A stretch of 64,000 nucleotides of DNA from the NCBI GenBank assembly GCA_964429235.1, contig CAYSAQ010000002.1, positions 186,001-250,000 on the forward strand, written 5' to 3'. Numbering within the stretch: position 1 is the stretch's first letter; every line of letters starts with the position of its first letter. The position numbers and the translations under genes are program-made. The DNA comes from CAYSAQ01 sp964429235. Its GTDB lineage: Bacteria; Margulisbacteria; Riflemargulisbacteria; GWF2-35-9; DYQY01. The notes under the pieces were generated by a model. That model searched no databases. It saw only the letters and a program-made list of their open reading frames with translations, and had not been told where the DNA came from. This document shows, piece after piece, positions 16,601-24,274 of this stretch.

Positions 16601-18781
16601 CCCTGGCTCTAATGTTCTAAATATATCATCATCTTTTTTATATTCAATTTTAATATATGTATTGTTTGGATCGTATTTAACAGGGTTTAGTAGGTTTGAT
16701 TTTATTCTATGAGCAGCAAGGTTGTTGTAGAAAACGTTGTTTTCTATATTGCTGTTTGATCCAGAAAAGTTCCATTGTTGAGGTCCAAAATCTTTATAAA
16801 AATTATAATTTATAACTATGTTTTCGGTAGAAGATGTAGCATTTGTTAAGTTTATTGTTAATGTTCCTGTGTAAGTATCTATCTCATTATTTGTTAATAA
16901 GGCTGTGCCTCTGTATATGGAGAGAGATTCTTCAACTATTGGCCAATTACTTAGGTTTATGGTTATAGTGTTTTTCGTAGGAGAAGATAGTGTTTCAGAA
17001 GTTAGCTTGGTGTTTATATCTTCTTGTGATTTAGCAAATTGTCTTACATAGGAGAAGTTTACGTCATAGTCTAAGTCTTCTGCTTTGCTATAATTTTTTA
17101 TTTCATATTGTAATTGTCTGTAGGATATGGATACTGAGTTATTATTAGGTATCGGATATTTTAGAACAACTGTTCCTCTTTGATGATCGATTTTGTAATC
17201 ACGATTAGATTCCAGAATTTTTCCTTGAAGTGAGATTGTTTCGCTATTGTTAAGTAATGGCGTGTGTTTTAGGTGTAAGGCTACTCTTTCTCCATTTCCT
17301 TTGAATTGTTCATCATATGAGTTTGTTTCAGGGGATAAATAGGAAATGTTTAAGTTTTCTAGTTTTTTATTAGAGAACAATATAGTTCCGGCGTTGTATC
17401 TGATGTAGTAATCACTGTTTCTTTTGAGCTCAATGTCTCCAGCAAAGATTAGTTCTGATTCTAGTTCAATAGGGAATACTTTTAGTTTAATTTGTCCTCC
17501 GATAGGTAGTGTTGTAATGTCTTTGTTTATTCTGGTTAGTTTTTTAACAATGGTTTTTTTGTTTTTATTATCATATTTTGCGTTTATTCCTAGCATGTTT
17601 ACGTTGCTGGCTATTGGGATAAATTCTTCAATAGGGTTTGTGTATTGATAAGAAAAACGTAGTGTGTCACTAGAAGTCTTAGGTGTTATGAAAATGATTT
17701 TTCCTTCAAAATAATTAATGGTGTAGTCTTTGCCTAAAGCTTGTAGTTGACCGTTCACCCATACTTGTACTGAGTTTTCTAACACCGGCTTGTTCCTTAG
17801 TTCGTACTCATCACCACCATCACCCTGTCTAGAGAATGTGTCGCTTTTACTTTTTTCAGACCCAAAACCAAAAGTGTAGGTAAAGGGTCCTTCATTTCCT
17901 TCAACTGAAATGCCATCAATTTTTTTACTAACATCGGTGAATGAACCTAATTTATATATATTTTCTGAGTAGCCAAAGTGCACCCAGGTTTGTCTGACCT
18001 TAAGTGAAACATCTGTTTTCTGTGGCATATCCGGTTCTTGAGAGACGTTGTAATAAACTTCAGCTTCATCGCTAATCTTTGCTTGAATTAGTAAGTTAAA
18101 ACGGTAGTCTATTTGGAATGCAACTTCTTTAATCTTTCTAGTTAGATAGGTATAAACATCGTCTTTAAGTGCATAAGCTCTACTGTTGCTATCAGAGTTA
18201 ACTTGCAAAGAATATACTTTTAGTTCGCCAAACCCATCTACTAGTGGCGGCGTTTTTAATGCTGCTAGCGGGTCTATTTCTTCTTGCTCCCATTCGTCCC
18301 AACGAAAGTTTTCCCATCCAGAGACTTCTGCTTGTTGTGTTGTGTTGTTAATTTTTGGTGTTTTTATGTATTTTTCATTATTTGTGATAATTGTTACTTG
18401 CTTTGCTGTTGTAAAGGATTGCTCTCTTTTGGTTTTATTTGTAAATACGATTTTAGGTGGAGGCATAGGAGTTGGTGGCTTGGGAATATTGGCAAAACGA
18501 GCAAAGGGAAGCGGGTTGAATATGTCATTCATTATTTTTGCTTGTTCCTTTTCAGAAATAAATTTAAGCAAATCAAACTTACTATTTGGAATAGCAGACA
18601 GTGAAAGGCTGGGCGAGAGTCCTTGTGCTATTTCTTGTAAATTAGAGGTGTCTATTTGCGAGAACAGCTCTATTAGTTCTTCTTTTTGAAGGTTTTTTGT
18701 TAAGACAGAGTGGATGTTTTCTGTGGAAAAAACACAGCAGGAAAAGAACACCAGTATATATATAAGTCGCTTTTGAAACAT
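13643..18781 (-). CDS. very large SprA-like outer-membrane beta-barrel protein
   Basis: 1712 residues with an N-terminal signal peptide (MFQKRLIYILVFFSCCVFS), a Pro-rich linker near residue 100 and then almost entirely beta-strand-like sequence ending in Phe, as outer-membrane barrels do. A unit of the form xxxDYxIxxxxGxIxF recurs at least five times (GKDYTINYFEGKIIF, NSDYYIRYNAGTILF, NRDYKIDHQRGTVVL, GLDYNIVF, DMDYYINLNSGQITF). Similar units occur in the type IX secretion translocon SprA/Sov and in related giant barrels of candidate phyla. SprA is usually longer (about 2400). The gene meets the GspF-like gene tail-to-tail with a 4-base overlap. A AGGGGAC ribosome binding site precedes the ATG. 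Assignment to SprA is by motif only. Confidence 0.5.
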   Translation of the reverse strand: MFQKRLIYILVFFSCCVFSTENIHSVLTKNLQKEELIELFSQIDTSNLQEIAQGLSPSLSLSAIPNSKFDLLKFISEKEQAKIMNDIFNPLPFARFANIPKPPTPMPPPKIVFTNKTKREQSFTTAKQVTIITNNEKYIKTPKINNTTQQAEVSGWENFRWDEWEQEEIDPLAALKTPPLVDGFGELKVYSLQVNSDSNSRAYALKDDVYTYLTRKIKEVAFQIDYRFNLLIQAKISDEAEVYYNVSQEPDMPQKTDVSLKVRQTWVHFGYSENIYKLGSFTDVSKKIDGISVEGNEGPFTYTFGFGSEKSKSDTFSRQGDGGDEYELRNKPVLENSVQVWVNGQLQALGKDYTINYFEGKIIFITPKTSSDTLRFSYQYTNPIEEFIPIASNVNMLGINAKYDNKNKKTIVKKLTRINKDITTLPIGGQIKLKVFPIELESELIFAGDIELKRNSDYYIRYNAGTILFSNKKLENLNISYLSPETNSYDEQFKGNGERVALHLKHTPLLNNSETISLQGKILESNRDYKIDHQRGTVVLKYPIPNNNSVSISYRQLQYEIKNYSKAEDLDYDVNFSYVRQFAKSQEDINTKLTSETLSSPTKNTITINLSNWPIVEESLSIYRGTALLTNNEIDTYTGTLTINLTNATSSTENIVINYNFYKDFGPQQWNFSGSNSNIENNVFYNNLAAHRIKSNLLNPVKYDPNNTYIKIEYKKDDDIFRTLEPGLDYNIVFNVDEVKEGQIYVMLYHEHGVTVDNSSETITYGLPSTLSDDDLFKVTYYYTNSNVPDAGEIVNEQFELLYNQKINNNFGFSVDVARSNKQYTKHSVPTTDTFLGTGFFHETYPLTAGNIVENSESVYINGNVAIRDMDYYINLNSGQITFIDLNPGTNDSIRVEYSYYSTESGGTVTNYEENGSAIALRTNVKNDFHNTIAEIVYVDDTFSPVGNSKYSAGSNILQISSKIKPSKEISVQANAFTNRINSTYKSNTTGKYLEYYENKYKLETTYSPISIFKLRGLIDIQSYATETNVDDNKKPIDKLNSHYLLALTTGPSSFQTNILMDNFNNLDQSNRTTDLKTVGQTLELKNALSIFSNNIRLKSSYKQTTELQTSANEDVEDNLNKKYSFDLGLRPINFIKINGAFSQENTEKTTAQGTTTSSLEIKTQIKNYSTNMSFTPPIALAYFNKPNYSFNLSNTEKNSILDSYAPDATNAVGNRLSFGLFNATSLALKNSLSESLQSDKKINKQTHLSEYSFSQFNVLKETFPITIKPFSRKFTNSSSFDNIGNTTTLKSKNKNRGEFTKYGASWKYNKFYNGNFDYSINKTFANSTENKTTEIIHSSQVKPSTYLKLINNLNIRNVYKTNYIYENNENEEQKFTYHLTTSPSAINSITTYNNTTHLYSNIFKNIFLEETQPIFLNNSYIYDDYVDSAKGLKKRLQEDYDLFSSFSFSDKIRLKPQLKVLKTDQFTTVSDNYAITQIDSVYDQRLYNNKLNLNLETAYLIIEKTNLIANTGYETINEDIYTRNSGNNVSLDPKAFEVYSFGVGVETRIFDGLFLKGTYTLKNNKDKNAASNNSNSSQTIKLEAKYSPITSLSLGIVENIGDVIGVVLSKATLSFLLEYNQGRGINSYTVEETESLIDKTVETKIENIENLRIKGAFKSMVEVPLTEQSNGMIEKFVFTSEAQMVIKNDYANATGINYSILGLMFSGKLIF

Positions 18782-18813
18782 TGTCCCCTCATGTCTACGC
18801 TCTTTTTTTAATA

Positions 18814-19086
18814 TTAGTCTGTTAAATCAGAAACAGAACCCGTAAACCCCTTTATAGCAATAGTTTTTTTGTTAGAAAACTCCCCTTTTACAATTTTGAT
18901 GCTATTTTTAGAAATTTTCAATCTTTTAGCTATTAAAGATACGATATATTTATTGGCCTTCCCCTTTTCTGGCACTATTCTTATTTTAATTTTTATTGAA
19001 CCGTTCTTTTCCAGAGATATTGTTTCTTGTTTAGCTTTTGTGATTACCGATGCTTCTATTAAATAAGGGCTAGTAGTTGTAGGCAT
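18814..19086 (-). CDS. yggU: YggU / DUF167 family protein
   Basis: 90 residues, the family's normal size. The core VRIVPEKGKANKYIVSLIAK and the following KISKNSIKIVKGEFSNKKTI match the DUF167 (UPF0235) pattern of PxxGxAN then SxSxIxIxxGxxSxxK. Function is unknown. The gene is conserved next to yggT in many bacteria, and here it overlaps the yggT end by 28 bases. Confidence 0.85.
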   Translation of the reverse strand: MPTTTSPYLIEASVITKAKQETISLEKNGSIKIKIRIVPEKGKANKYIVSLIAKRLKISKNSIKIVKGEFSNKKTIAIKGFTGSVSDLTD

Positions 19087-19619
19087 AGTCCGAATAAGTA
19101 TTGGCTTATAGGTTCGCCAATTTTTATAAAAAAAGTAACTGCAAGTATGGCCGATAAGTCGTATTTAATATAGAAAATATTACTAAAAGGCTTACAGAGA
19201 AAGTCGGTTATAAGTTCAAAAACTTCTAATATGAATTTAAATGGTTGCAGCATTTGTGTTTGCTTATATCTGAGAAAGTTTGTAATTGCTCTAACAAGGA
19301 GTGAAAAATAAATTGCTTTAAAAAAAACAGAAACTAAATAAATAGAAGGAATAGAACTGCTATATGGAAAAAAGTTTTGAAGAATAAAGGCTCCTCCGTA
19401 GTTAAGAACCATGTAGGCAACAACTGAAGAAAAGTCCATGCCGCCAAAATTTAACCTCAACTCTTTAAAGATATCTAGATATGGGTCAGTTAAGTCATGA
19501 ATAATAGAAATGATGAAATGGTGTTTGTTGTGCGGTAGCCAAGAAAGGATGATTCTTGCTATGAGCATTGTCAGATAAACATTAAACAATAATGCGATGA
19601 AAGTTGCTAAATGGTACAT
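19059..19619 (-). CDS. yggT: YggT-family membrane protein
   Basis: 186 residues. The first half has the YggT signature, a membrane helix with RIILSWLP followed by IHDLTDPYLDIFKELRLNFGGMDFS. The second half repeats the arrangement in degraded form (SLLVRAITNFLRY, then LICKPFS-like and hydrophobic segments), as in two-module family members. Four to five membrane segments are visible. YggT proteins are linked to division and cell-shape loci and to osmotic tolerance, and the position after sepF and proC fits. An AAGGAA site precedes the ATG two bases after the proC stop. Confidence 0.85.
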   Translation of the reverse strand: MYHLATFIALLFNVYLTMLIARIILSWLPHNKHHFIISIIHDLTDPYLDIFKELRLNFGGMDFSSVVAYMVLNYGGAFILQNFFPYSSSIPSIYLVSVFFKAIYFSLLVRAITNFLRYKQTQMLQPFKFILEVFELITDFLCKPFSNIFYIKYDLSAILAVTFFIKIGEPISQYLFGLCLQLLALI

Positions 19620-19621
19620 TG

Positions 19622-20422
19622 TTATTCCTTAAGGTTTAGTTCCTTTGCTCTGTTTTCAGCAGCAATAATACTGTTTTTAATAATAGCTTCAAGTTCAGGC
19701 ACCTGCAGCTTCTCTAGTGCTGCAGCGGTTGTTCCTCCTGGAGACTTTACCTTAGAGATTAGTTCAGAAGGACAGTGTTCACTATTTAAGATCATTTCCG
19801 CAGAGCCAAGCATTGTGTTTGTGACAAGCGATAGTGCTGTATCATAATCCATGCCAATAGCAGCGGCTGCTTTTGCGTATGTGTCAGCGATATGATAGAA
19901 ATACGCAGGACCGCTTCCGCTTAGTGCAGTTACTGCATCTATCTTTTTTTCATCAATAACAATAACTTTTCCAGTTGTTCCAAAAATGGCTTTTGCAATT
20001 TCTATGTCTTTGCTTGAACATTTCGGGCTAGAACTAATTCCACTAATTCCTTTATTGATAAGACATGGAGTGTTTGGCATAACTCTTAATATTTTATTCT
20101 CGGAGAAATATTTTTGATAATAATTTATGCTTACACCTGCGACTATGGAAATGATTATTACGGATTTCTTAATATCTTTACTTAGAGCAGGCATTACGTC
20201 CGGAATGCTTTGAGGTTTAAGGGCTACAATAAGAACATCATAGTTGTTGATTTCAGAAATATTTTCTAGGTTTTTAATGTTATAAGTAGTATTTATATAG
20301 CTGGCACGTTCATTGTTATTTTCAAGAAACGCAATTTTGTTGGCAGGCACAACATTTAGATAGCCCTTGATTAAGGCTTCTCCCATATTCCCTGCACCTA
20401 AAAAACATACTGAGTTTTGCAT
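19622..20422 (-). CDS. proC: pyrroline-5-carboxylate reductase
   Basis: 266 residues. It makes proline from pyrroline-5-carboxylate with NAD(P)H. The N-terminal Rossmann motif is FLGAGNMGEALIKG (7-20). The C-terminal dimer/active-site signature is ALSGSGPAYFYHIADTYAKA followed by SPGGTTAAALEKL. It sits between sepF and yggT, a common arrangement. There is no ribosome binding site; instead a sigma70 promoter ends seven bases before the ATG, so the gene probably starts its own leaderless transcript in addition to any read-through from sepF. Confidence 0.95.
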   Translation of the reverse strand: MQNSVCFLGAGNMGEALIKGYLNVVPANKIAFLENNNERASYINTTYNIKNLENISEINNYDVLIVALKPQSIPDVMPALSKDIKKSVIIISIVAGVSINYYQKYFSENKILRVMPNTPCLINKGISGISSSPKCSSKDIEIAKAIFGTTGKVIVIDEKKIDAVTALSGSGPAYFYHIADTYAKAAAAIGMDYDTALSLVTNTMLGSAEMILNSEHCPSELISKVKSPGGTTAAALEKLQVPELEAIIKNSIIAAENRAKELNLKE

Positions 20423-20429
20423 GATTGTT

Positions 20430-20458
20430 ACTATAAACTATCCTTATTTAAGATACAA
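20430..20458 (-). promoter_or_regulatory. proC promoter, leaderless spacing
   Basis: Read on the minus strand: -35 TTGTAT (20453-20458), a 17-base spacer, -10 TATAGT (20430-20435), then seven bases to the ATG at 20422. The start codon falls at the expected transcription start, and no Shine-Dalgarno sequence is present. Confidence 0.65.
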
Positions 20459-20911
20459 CTAGTTCATAGTGATCATGTTCATCACTATTTCCTCATTTGC
20501 ATTGTTCCTAGCTTTTGGTTTTTTTAAGTTTTCTTCCGTAATGGCTGTTTTCTCAGAGCTTAGTAAGAGCATTCCTTCAGAAAGTTTTGCGATATTTCCA
20601 TTAATTGAGCAAATAGTGCCTGAGATAAAGTCCATTAGTCTATTACTTTGCATTTTGTTTAGGTATTTAAAGTTCACAATAATCGGAATATCTTCTTTTA
20701 AGAATTCTACAATGTGAGTAGCATCAGAAAAAGATTTTGGAGATACTATTTTAATCTCTTGGGTGGATTTTTTGAAATAAGAAAGACTAACAGATGCGTT
20801 ATTCTTTTGAGTAGATTTTTCAGGTTTTCTTTTTATTTCAGTCATTTCCTCCAATCCTAAAAATAATTTGCATTGTTCAAAAAATCCTGTGTTTTGTATT
20901 TTCTTTGTCAT
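20459..20911 (-). CDS. sepF: cell division protein SepF
   Basis: 150 residues, normal for SepF. A variable N-terminal linker is followed by the SepF domain (about 55-130), with the recognisable run PKSFSDATHIVEFLKEDIPI, then VNFKYLNKMQSNRLMDFISG and a Gly-rich turn. SepF tethers FtsZ to the membrane in bacteria lacking parts of the FtsA/ZipA apparatus. It lies directly after yggS (one-base overlap), the classic cluster of Cyanobacteria and Firmicutes. AAGGAGG precedes the ATG. Its presence in a genome with outer-membrane proteins is a useful taxonomic hint. Confidence 0.9.
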   Translation of the reverse strand: MTKKIQNTGFFEQCKLFLGLEEMTEIKRKPEKSTQKNNASVSLSYFKKSTQEIKIVSPKSFSDATHIVEFLKEDIPIIVNFKYLNKMQSNRLMDFISGTICSINGNIAKLSEGMLLLSSEKTAITEENLKKPKARNNANEEIVMNMITMN

Positions 20912-21585
20912 TATTTTTCCTCCTTAAGAAATAGTACTGTGCCAAGACGCAGCATTGTGGATCCTTCCGCTAATGCGACAGTGTAGTCGTTACTCATTCC
21001 CATTGATAGTTCAGGACAGGGCACACTTTGCACTTCTAGTTCGTTGGCAAGATTTTTAGCATTTTTAAAAACAGAGATAAGTTCTTCCTTTTTTTCAGTT
21101 AATGGTGCCATAGTCATTAGTCCACTGAACTGTGCAGTTTTTAAAGCCTTAATAGTTTCAAGCCCGGCGAGCAGTTCTTCTCTAGTCATGCCTTGTTTGC
21201 TCTCTTCACCAGAGATATCAACTTGTAGCATAACTTTTATGGGTTTATTTAGTTTCGTAGCAATATCATCGATTAGTTGTAATTTTTCAAATGATTCAAT
21301 TGAGTGGATAAAGTCGAATAGCTTTACTATCTTTTTTGCCTTATTAGATTGGAGGTGCCCAATGAAGTGCCAGCATACATCAGGATATTTATCCTTATAA
21401 GCAAGTATCTTTGGTTCAGCAGACTGAAGCCTGTTTTCTCCGATGTCTATTATTCCAGAAGTAATGGCTAGCTCAGTGTCTTCAACGTTAAGATATTTGG
21501 TTACGCCAATCATGCGTACAGAGCCAACAGTTTTATACTCATCTATTAAAAGACGAGCCTTTTTAATGTTATTAGTAAAAATCAC
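20911..21585 (-). CDS. yggS: YggS-family pyridoxal-phosphate homeostasis protein
   Basis: 224 residues from the chosen GTG at 21583-21585, which has a strong GGGGGG site a few bases upstream; this gives the usual family length. The frame stays open further upstream to 21696, but those 37 residues resemble no YggS and lie over the ribosome binding site. The PLP lysine lies in IGVTKYL; other signatures are DIGENRLQ, WHFIGHLQSNK and SMGMSNDY. The protein binds PLP and buffers its level without enzymatic activity. It is the first gene of the yggS-sepF-proC-yggT-yggU block. Confidence 0.93.
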   Translation of the reverse strand: MIFTNNIKKARLLIDEYKTVGSVRMIGVTKYLNVEDTELAITSGIIDIGENRLQSAEPKILAYKDKYPDVCWHFIGHLQSNKAKKIVKLFDFIHSIESFEKLQLIDDIATKLNKPIKVMLQVDISGEESKQGMTREELLAGLETIKALKTAQFSGLMTMAPLTEKKEELISVFKNAKNLANELEVQSVPCPELSMGMSNDYTVALAEGSTMLRLGTVLFLKEEK

Positions 21586-21741
21586 TTTTCCCCCCTGTGA
21601 TATTTCTATTATACTTGGAAATTTTTCAGTTTCAACAATACATTGCATATTTTTGTTATATTGTGTCTTTTCAAGACGCGTATACGCTATATGCATATTA
21701 CCTAGTCATATTAATAACTTTTAAAAACCTACGTTCTTATG

Positions 21742-21747
21742 TAGAAT
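21742..21747 (+). promoter_or_regulatory. -10 box (TAGAAT) six bases before an ATG
   Basis: TAGAAT ends six bases before the ATG at 21754, with no ribosome binding site between them. This spacing predicts a leaderless mRNA for the SH3-like secreted protein. No convincing -35 is visible. Confidence 0.45.
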
Positions 21748-21753
21748 TAGTTT

Positions 21754-22461
21754 ATGAAAAAGATATTAGCAATAATTTTGTTTGGATATGTATTTGCAGC
21801 AAGTCCTTTTTTTGATTCATCTGTATATGTGGCTGGAAGTAGGGCGAATTTCCGCAAAGCACCATCAATTAAAGCCGAAGTAGCATTTGTTGGAGAACAA
21901 AACAGAGCATTTAAGCACATTACCACTGTTGAAGAAGAAGAGAGAGAGTGGCACAAGGTAGAGTACTTTGATCCTGGAGAATACGATGTTTATTACAAAC
22001 TAAGAACAAAATGGTCAATCAATCCAAAGAATTTTTCAAGAATGGTAGACGTGTATGAAAAACCAGATATTACCTCTAAACGACTAAGCTTTTTACCTAC
22101 TAATCGCAACTATAAATATGATAATAAGAAGGCAGAAAAAGCAGAGTGGGTGAGGATTAGAATATATAGACAGCTAGAAGCCTATGTTGCAGCGGAAGTG
22201 GTAAGGGAAGTTAGTAGACCATATTTCCTTGCAGAATTAGCATTAGCCGCAATTGCTAGGTATAAGTATTGGGATTATAGAACAAGACAGAATGTGTTGA
22301 ATGGTGAGATATTTAGGTATATGACACCTGCAATGGTACGAGCGGTTAAGGGTGAGCCTGATAATGTTTTTAAGGATAAGTCTGGAGTAGATCGTTATTA
22401 TTCTTGGTTTTATGGTTCGCAAGCTATTAACTTCAGGAATCACCGCGTAACTAGTTGGTAG
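21754..22461 (+). CDS. secreted protein with bacterial SH3-like region
   Basis: 235 residues. A signal peptide (MKKILAIILFGYVFAAS) is followed by a region with SH3b character (SRANFRKAPSIKAEVAFV, then EREWHKVEYF), as in wall-associated or targeting domains. A second SH3-like stretch is possible at about 95-150 (VDVYEKPDITSKRLSFLP). The C-terminal 70 residues (MTPAMVRAVKGEPDNVFKD) resemble the small SmpA/DUF-type module found in lipoproteins, in which a G(E/D)P motif follows a start-of-helix segment. It stands alone between divergent neighbours. It is probably periplasmic or cell-wall associated; the function is not recognised. Confidence 0.6.
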   Translation: MKKILAIILFGYVFAASPFFDSSVYVAGSRANFRKAPSIKAEVAFVGEQNRAFKHITTVEEEEREWHKVEYFDPGEYDVYYKLRTKWSINPKNFSRMVDVYEKPDITSKRLSFLPTNRNYKYDNKKAEKAEWVRIRIYRQLEAYVAAEVVREVSRPYFLAELALAAIARYKYWDYRTRQNVLNGEIFRYMTPAMVRAVKGEPDNVFKDKSGVDRYYSWFYGSQAINFRNHRVTSW

Positions 22462-22573
22462 CAATGTTCAACATGTGCTCCTTCGGAGACTTAGAGTGCC
22501 CGTTCGATGTTAATTAACTTTTTGTAGTTCGCTCGAACAGTTGAAAAGTCGGATTTAAGATTTGAAAAATTAT

Positions 22574-22900
22574 CTAATGTGAGACAAGCTTAAGTCCAAT
22601 AATTGATACGATTAATGTTGTTATGAAAAAGAGTCTCCAAAAATTAGCAGGATCTTTAAATATGACTATCCCAACTAATACTGCACCAGCAGCTCCAATC
22701 CCGGTCCAAACTGCATAGGCAGTGCCGATTGGAAGTGTTTGAGTTGCTTTAATAAGCAATAACATGCTTATGATTATGCAAATAAAAAACCCGATATACC
22801 AAGATGTTGCGGCCATTCCTATTGATTCTTTTGCCTTGCCAAGACATGTTGCAAAACCAACTTCAAACATTCCTGCGATTATTAGTAAAATCCAATTCAT
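22574..22900 (-). CDS. small multidrug resistance family exporter, SugE/Gdx type
   Basis: 108 residues with four membrane helices. The membrane-embedded Glu is present in helix 1 (IIAGMFEVGFA), and the sequence LPIGTAYAVWTGIGAAGAVLVG is the SugE-type helix 3. SugE proteins export guanidinium in antiport with protons, while EmrE-type relatives export quaternary ammonium compounds; the WTGIGAAG form favours the former. An AGAAGGAT site precedes the ATG. It is flanked by an intergenic region on each side and appears monocistronic. No guanidine riboswitch was recognised upstream. Confidence 0.85.
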   Translation of the reverse strand: MNWILLIIAGMFEVGFATCLGKAKESIGMAATSWYIGFFICIIISMLLLIKATQTLPIGTAYAVWTGIGAAGAVLVGIVIFKDPANFWRLFFITTLIVSIIGLKLVSH

Positions 22901-23016
22901 TTATTTTTATCCTTCTTAATTGTTTTATTTGCAATAATTGTGAATTTTCACATATTTAAATAAGATATCAATAACGTAGCATTATTATTTGGAGAGTTCA
23001 ATTGTTCAGAAAGCAA

Positions 23017-23799
23017 CTAGTTGGTAAAGCTTTCTATGGGGGCGTATCTCTCAAGTTTATTGTTAAGAATTAATGTTCCAATTGCTTTTATAAATCTAAA
23101 ACCTTCTTTGAGTGGGTTAACGGTACTACCATCTTTGTCTTCCCATGTTATCGGAACTTCTGTTATGGATAAACCATATTTTCTAGCAAGGTAAAGTACT
23201 TCAAGATCAAAGGAGAATCCTTTCATTGTTTGCCTTGGGAATAAAATATCTGCTGCATCTTTTTCAAATAATTTAAATCCACATTGCGTATCAAGGATTC
23301 CAGGCAAGATGGTCATTCTAGTAAGTGCTTTCAGGCTATTGCCGGTTATTTTTCTGTGAAATGGTTGAGGAGTAAGTATGTTAGATTTTGGAAGAGACCT
23401 AGAGCCAATAGCAATTTGTGCCTTTGCTTTTATAAGTGCTCGGTAAACTGGGAGTAGTTCTTTTATGTTTGTTGAGCCATCGGCATCTGTGAATAGCTTA
23501 AGTTTCGCCGTGGACATTAGCATGCCAACTTGTACAGCTGAGCCTTTTCCGCCATTAGGTTTTCTTAGACAGGTGAGAGGTGTTTGAATATGTGCGCCAA
23601 TGTCTTTTACTATCGAATCAGTATCGTCAGTTGAACCATCGTTTATAACAATAATCTCACTATGAGGGGCGTTGTGTATAAGAAATTCGTCTATGTGAAA
23701 TAGATGCTTAGTGATTCGCTTACCTTCATTGTAGGCAGGGATTATTACACTAAGGCTGTCTGTAATAATTCTTGATATAGCAATAACCTTGTAGTTCAT
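23017..23799 (-). CDS. GT2 glycosyltransferase, dolichyl/polyprenyl-phosphate glucosyltransferase-like
   Basis: 260 residues. GT-A fold signatures: SVIIPAYNEGKRI (about 16-28), IVINDGSTDDT, the divalent-metal DxD in LFTDADGST, and an acidic acceptor region. Features such as RKPNGGKGSAVQVGM and LDTQCGFKLF are typical of the ALG5/polyprenyl-phosphate glucose synthase branch. No membrane helices are seen. It probably moves a sugar from a nucleotide donor to a lipid phosphate for envelope glycosylation. It lies 40 bases after the rhodanese gene on the same strand, so the two may be co-transcribed. Confidence 0.82.
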   Translation of the reverse strand: MNYKVIAISRIITDSLSVIIPAYNEGKRITKHLFHIDEFLIHNAPHSEIIVINDGSTDDTDSIVKDIGAHIQTPLTCLRKPNGGKGSAVQVGMLMSTAKLKLFTDADGSTNIKELLPVYRALIKAKAQIAIGSRSLPKSNILTPQPFHRKITGNSLKALTRMTILPGILDTQCGFKLFEKDAADILFPRQTMKGFSFDLEVLYLARKYGLSITEVPITWEDKDGSTVNPLKEGFRFIKAIGTLILNNKLERYAPIESFTN

Positions 23800-23839
23800 G
23801 CAAATATATCGTCATAAGTGTTTCAGAAGTGCAGTTAAA

Positions 23840-24268
23840 TTAGAGATTAACGAAAACAGGATACTCTAAAGAAATCCATTCACTAATGCCAAGTTTTAGA
23901 TTATATACATTCTTAAAGTTAAGCTTCTTCATTATTTTTAGTGTGTGCCCAGATCGATTACCGCTTCGGCAATACATGTAATATGTAGTGCTTTTGCTTA
24001 GAGCTCCAAGTTCATCAATAAAAGTTTTTTTATAATAATCAAGCAATTGCGCTCCCTTAATATGACCTTCAGCATATTCCCCAGGTGTTCTAATGTCTAA
24101 AATTACATCATTTGTAGATCGAGAGTCGATTAGCGTTTTAAATTCTTGAGAGGAAATAGATGTTAACACGTTGTTGGATGTTGTCATGTTAGCGAAAACT
24201 AGGTTTGATGCAATAAGAAGCCCTATTACCAAAGTATAAGGGAATAGGTTTCTAATAAATCTTTTCAA
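23840..24268 (-). CDS. exported rhodanese-domain protein
   Basis: 142 residues. An N-terminal hydrophobic segment (PYTLVIGLLIASNLVFA) is a signal peptide or anchor. A single rhodanese domain follows (about 38-140) with DIRTPGEYAEGHIKGA and the active-site loop YCRSGNRSG, so the catalytic Cys is intact. It is a periplasmic sulfur-carrier or persulfide-transfer candidate. It starts six bases after the rluD stop on the same strand. Confidence 0.85.
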   Translation of the reverse strand: MKRFIRNLFPYTLVIGLLIASNLVFANMTTSNNVLTSISSQEFKTLIDSRSTNDVILDIRTPGEYAEGHIKGAQLLDYYKKTFIDELGALSKSTTYYMYCRSGNRSGHTLKIMKKLNFKNVYNLKLGISEWISLEYPVFVNL

Positions 24269-24274
24269 AATAAT

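Noticed and set aside
18186..18689. A 167-residue plus-strand frame within the SprA-like gene.
   Set aside because: It is antisense to a well-supported long gene and reads low-complexity Ser/Leu/Phe-rich sequence.
21586..21696. A longer YggS starting at 21696.
   Set aside because: The extension covers the GGGGGG ribosome binding site before GTG 21585 and has no similarity to the family.
22462..22573. Sequence GTGCTCCTTCGGAGACTTAG resembles a stretch of 16S rRNA helix 35.
   Set aside because: The match ends after about 20 bases and the flanks do not continue any rRNA. A small hairpin and a GTTCGA/TCGAAC inverted repeat are present but lack a T run, so no RNA gene is called.
22901..23016. A guanidine riboswitch upstream of the SugE-type exporter.
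   Set aside because: None of the conserved ykkC-type or mini-ykkC motifs could be seen; the region is plain AT-rich sequence with a simple ribosome binding site.
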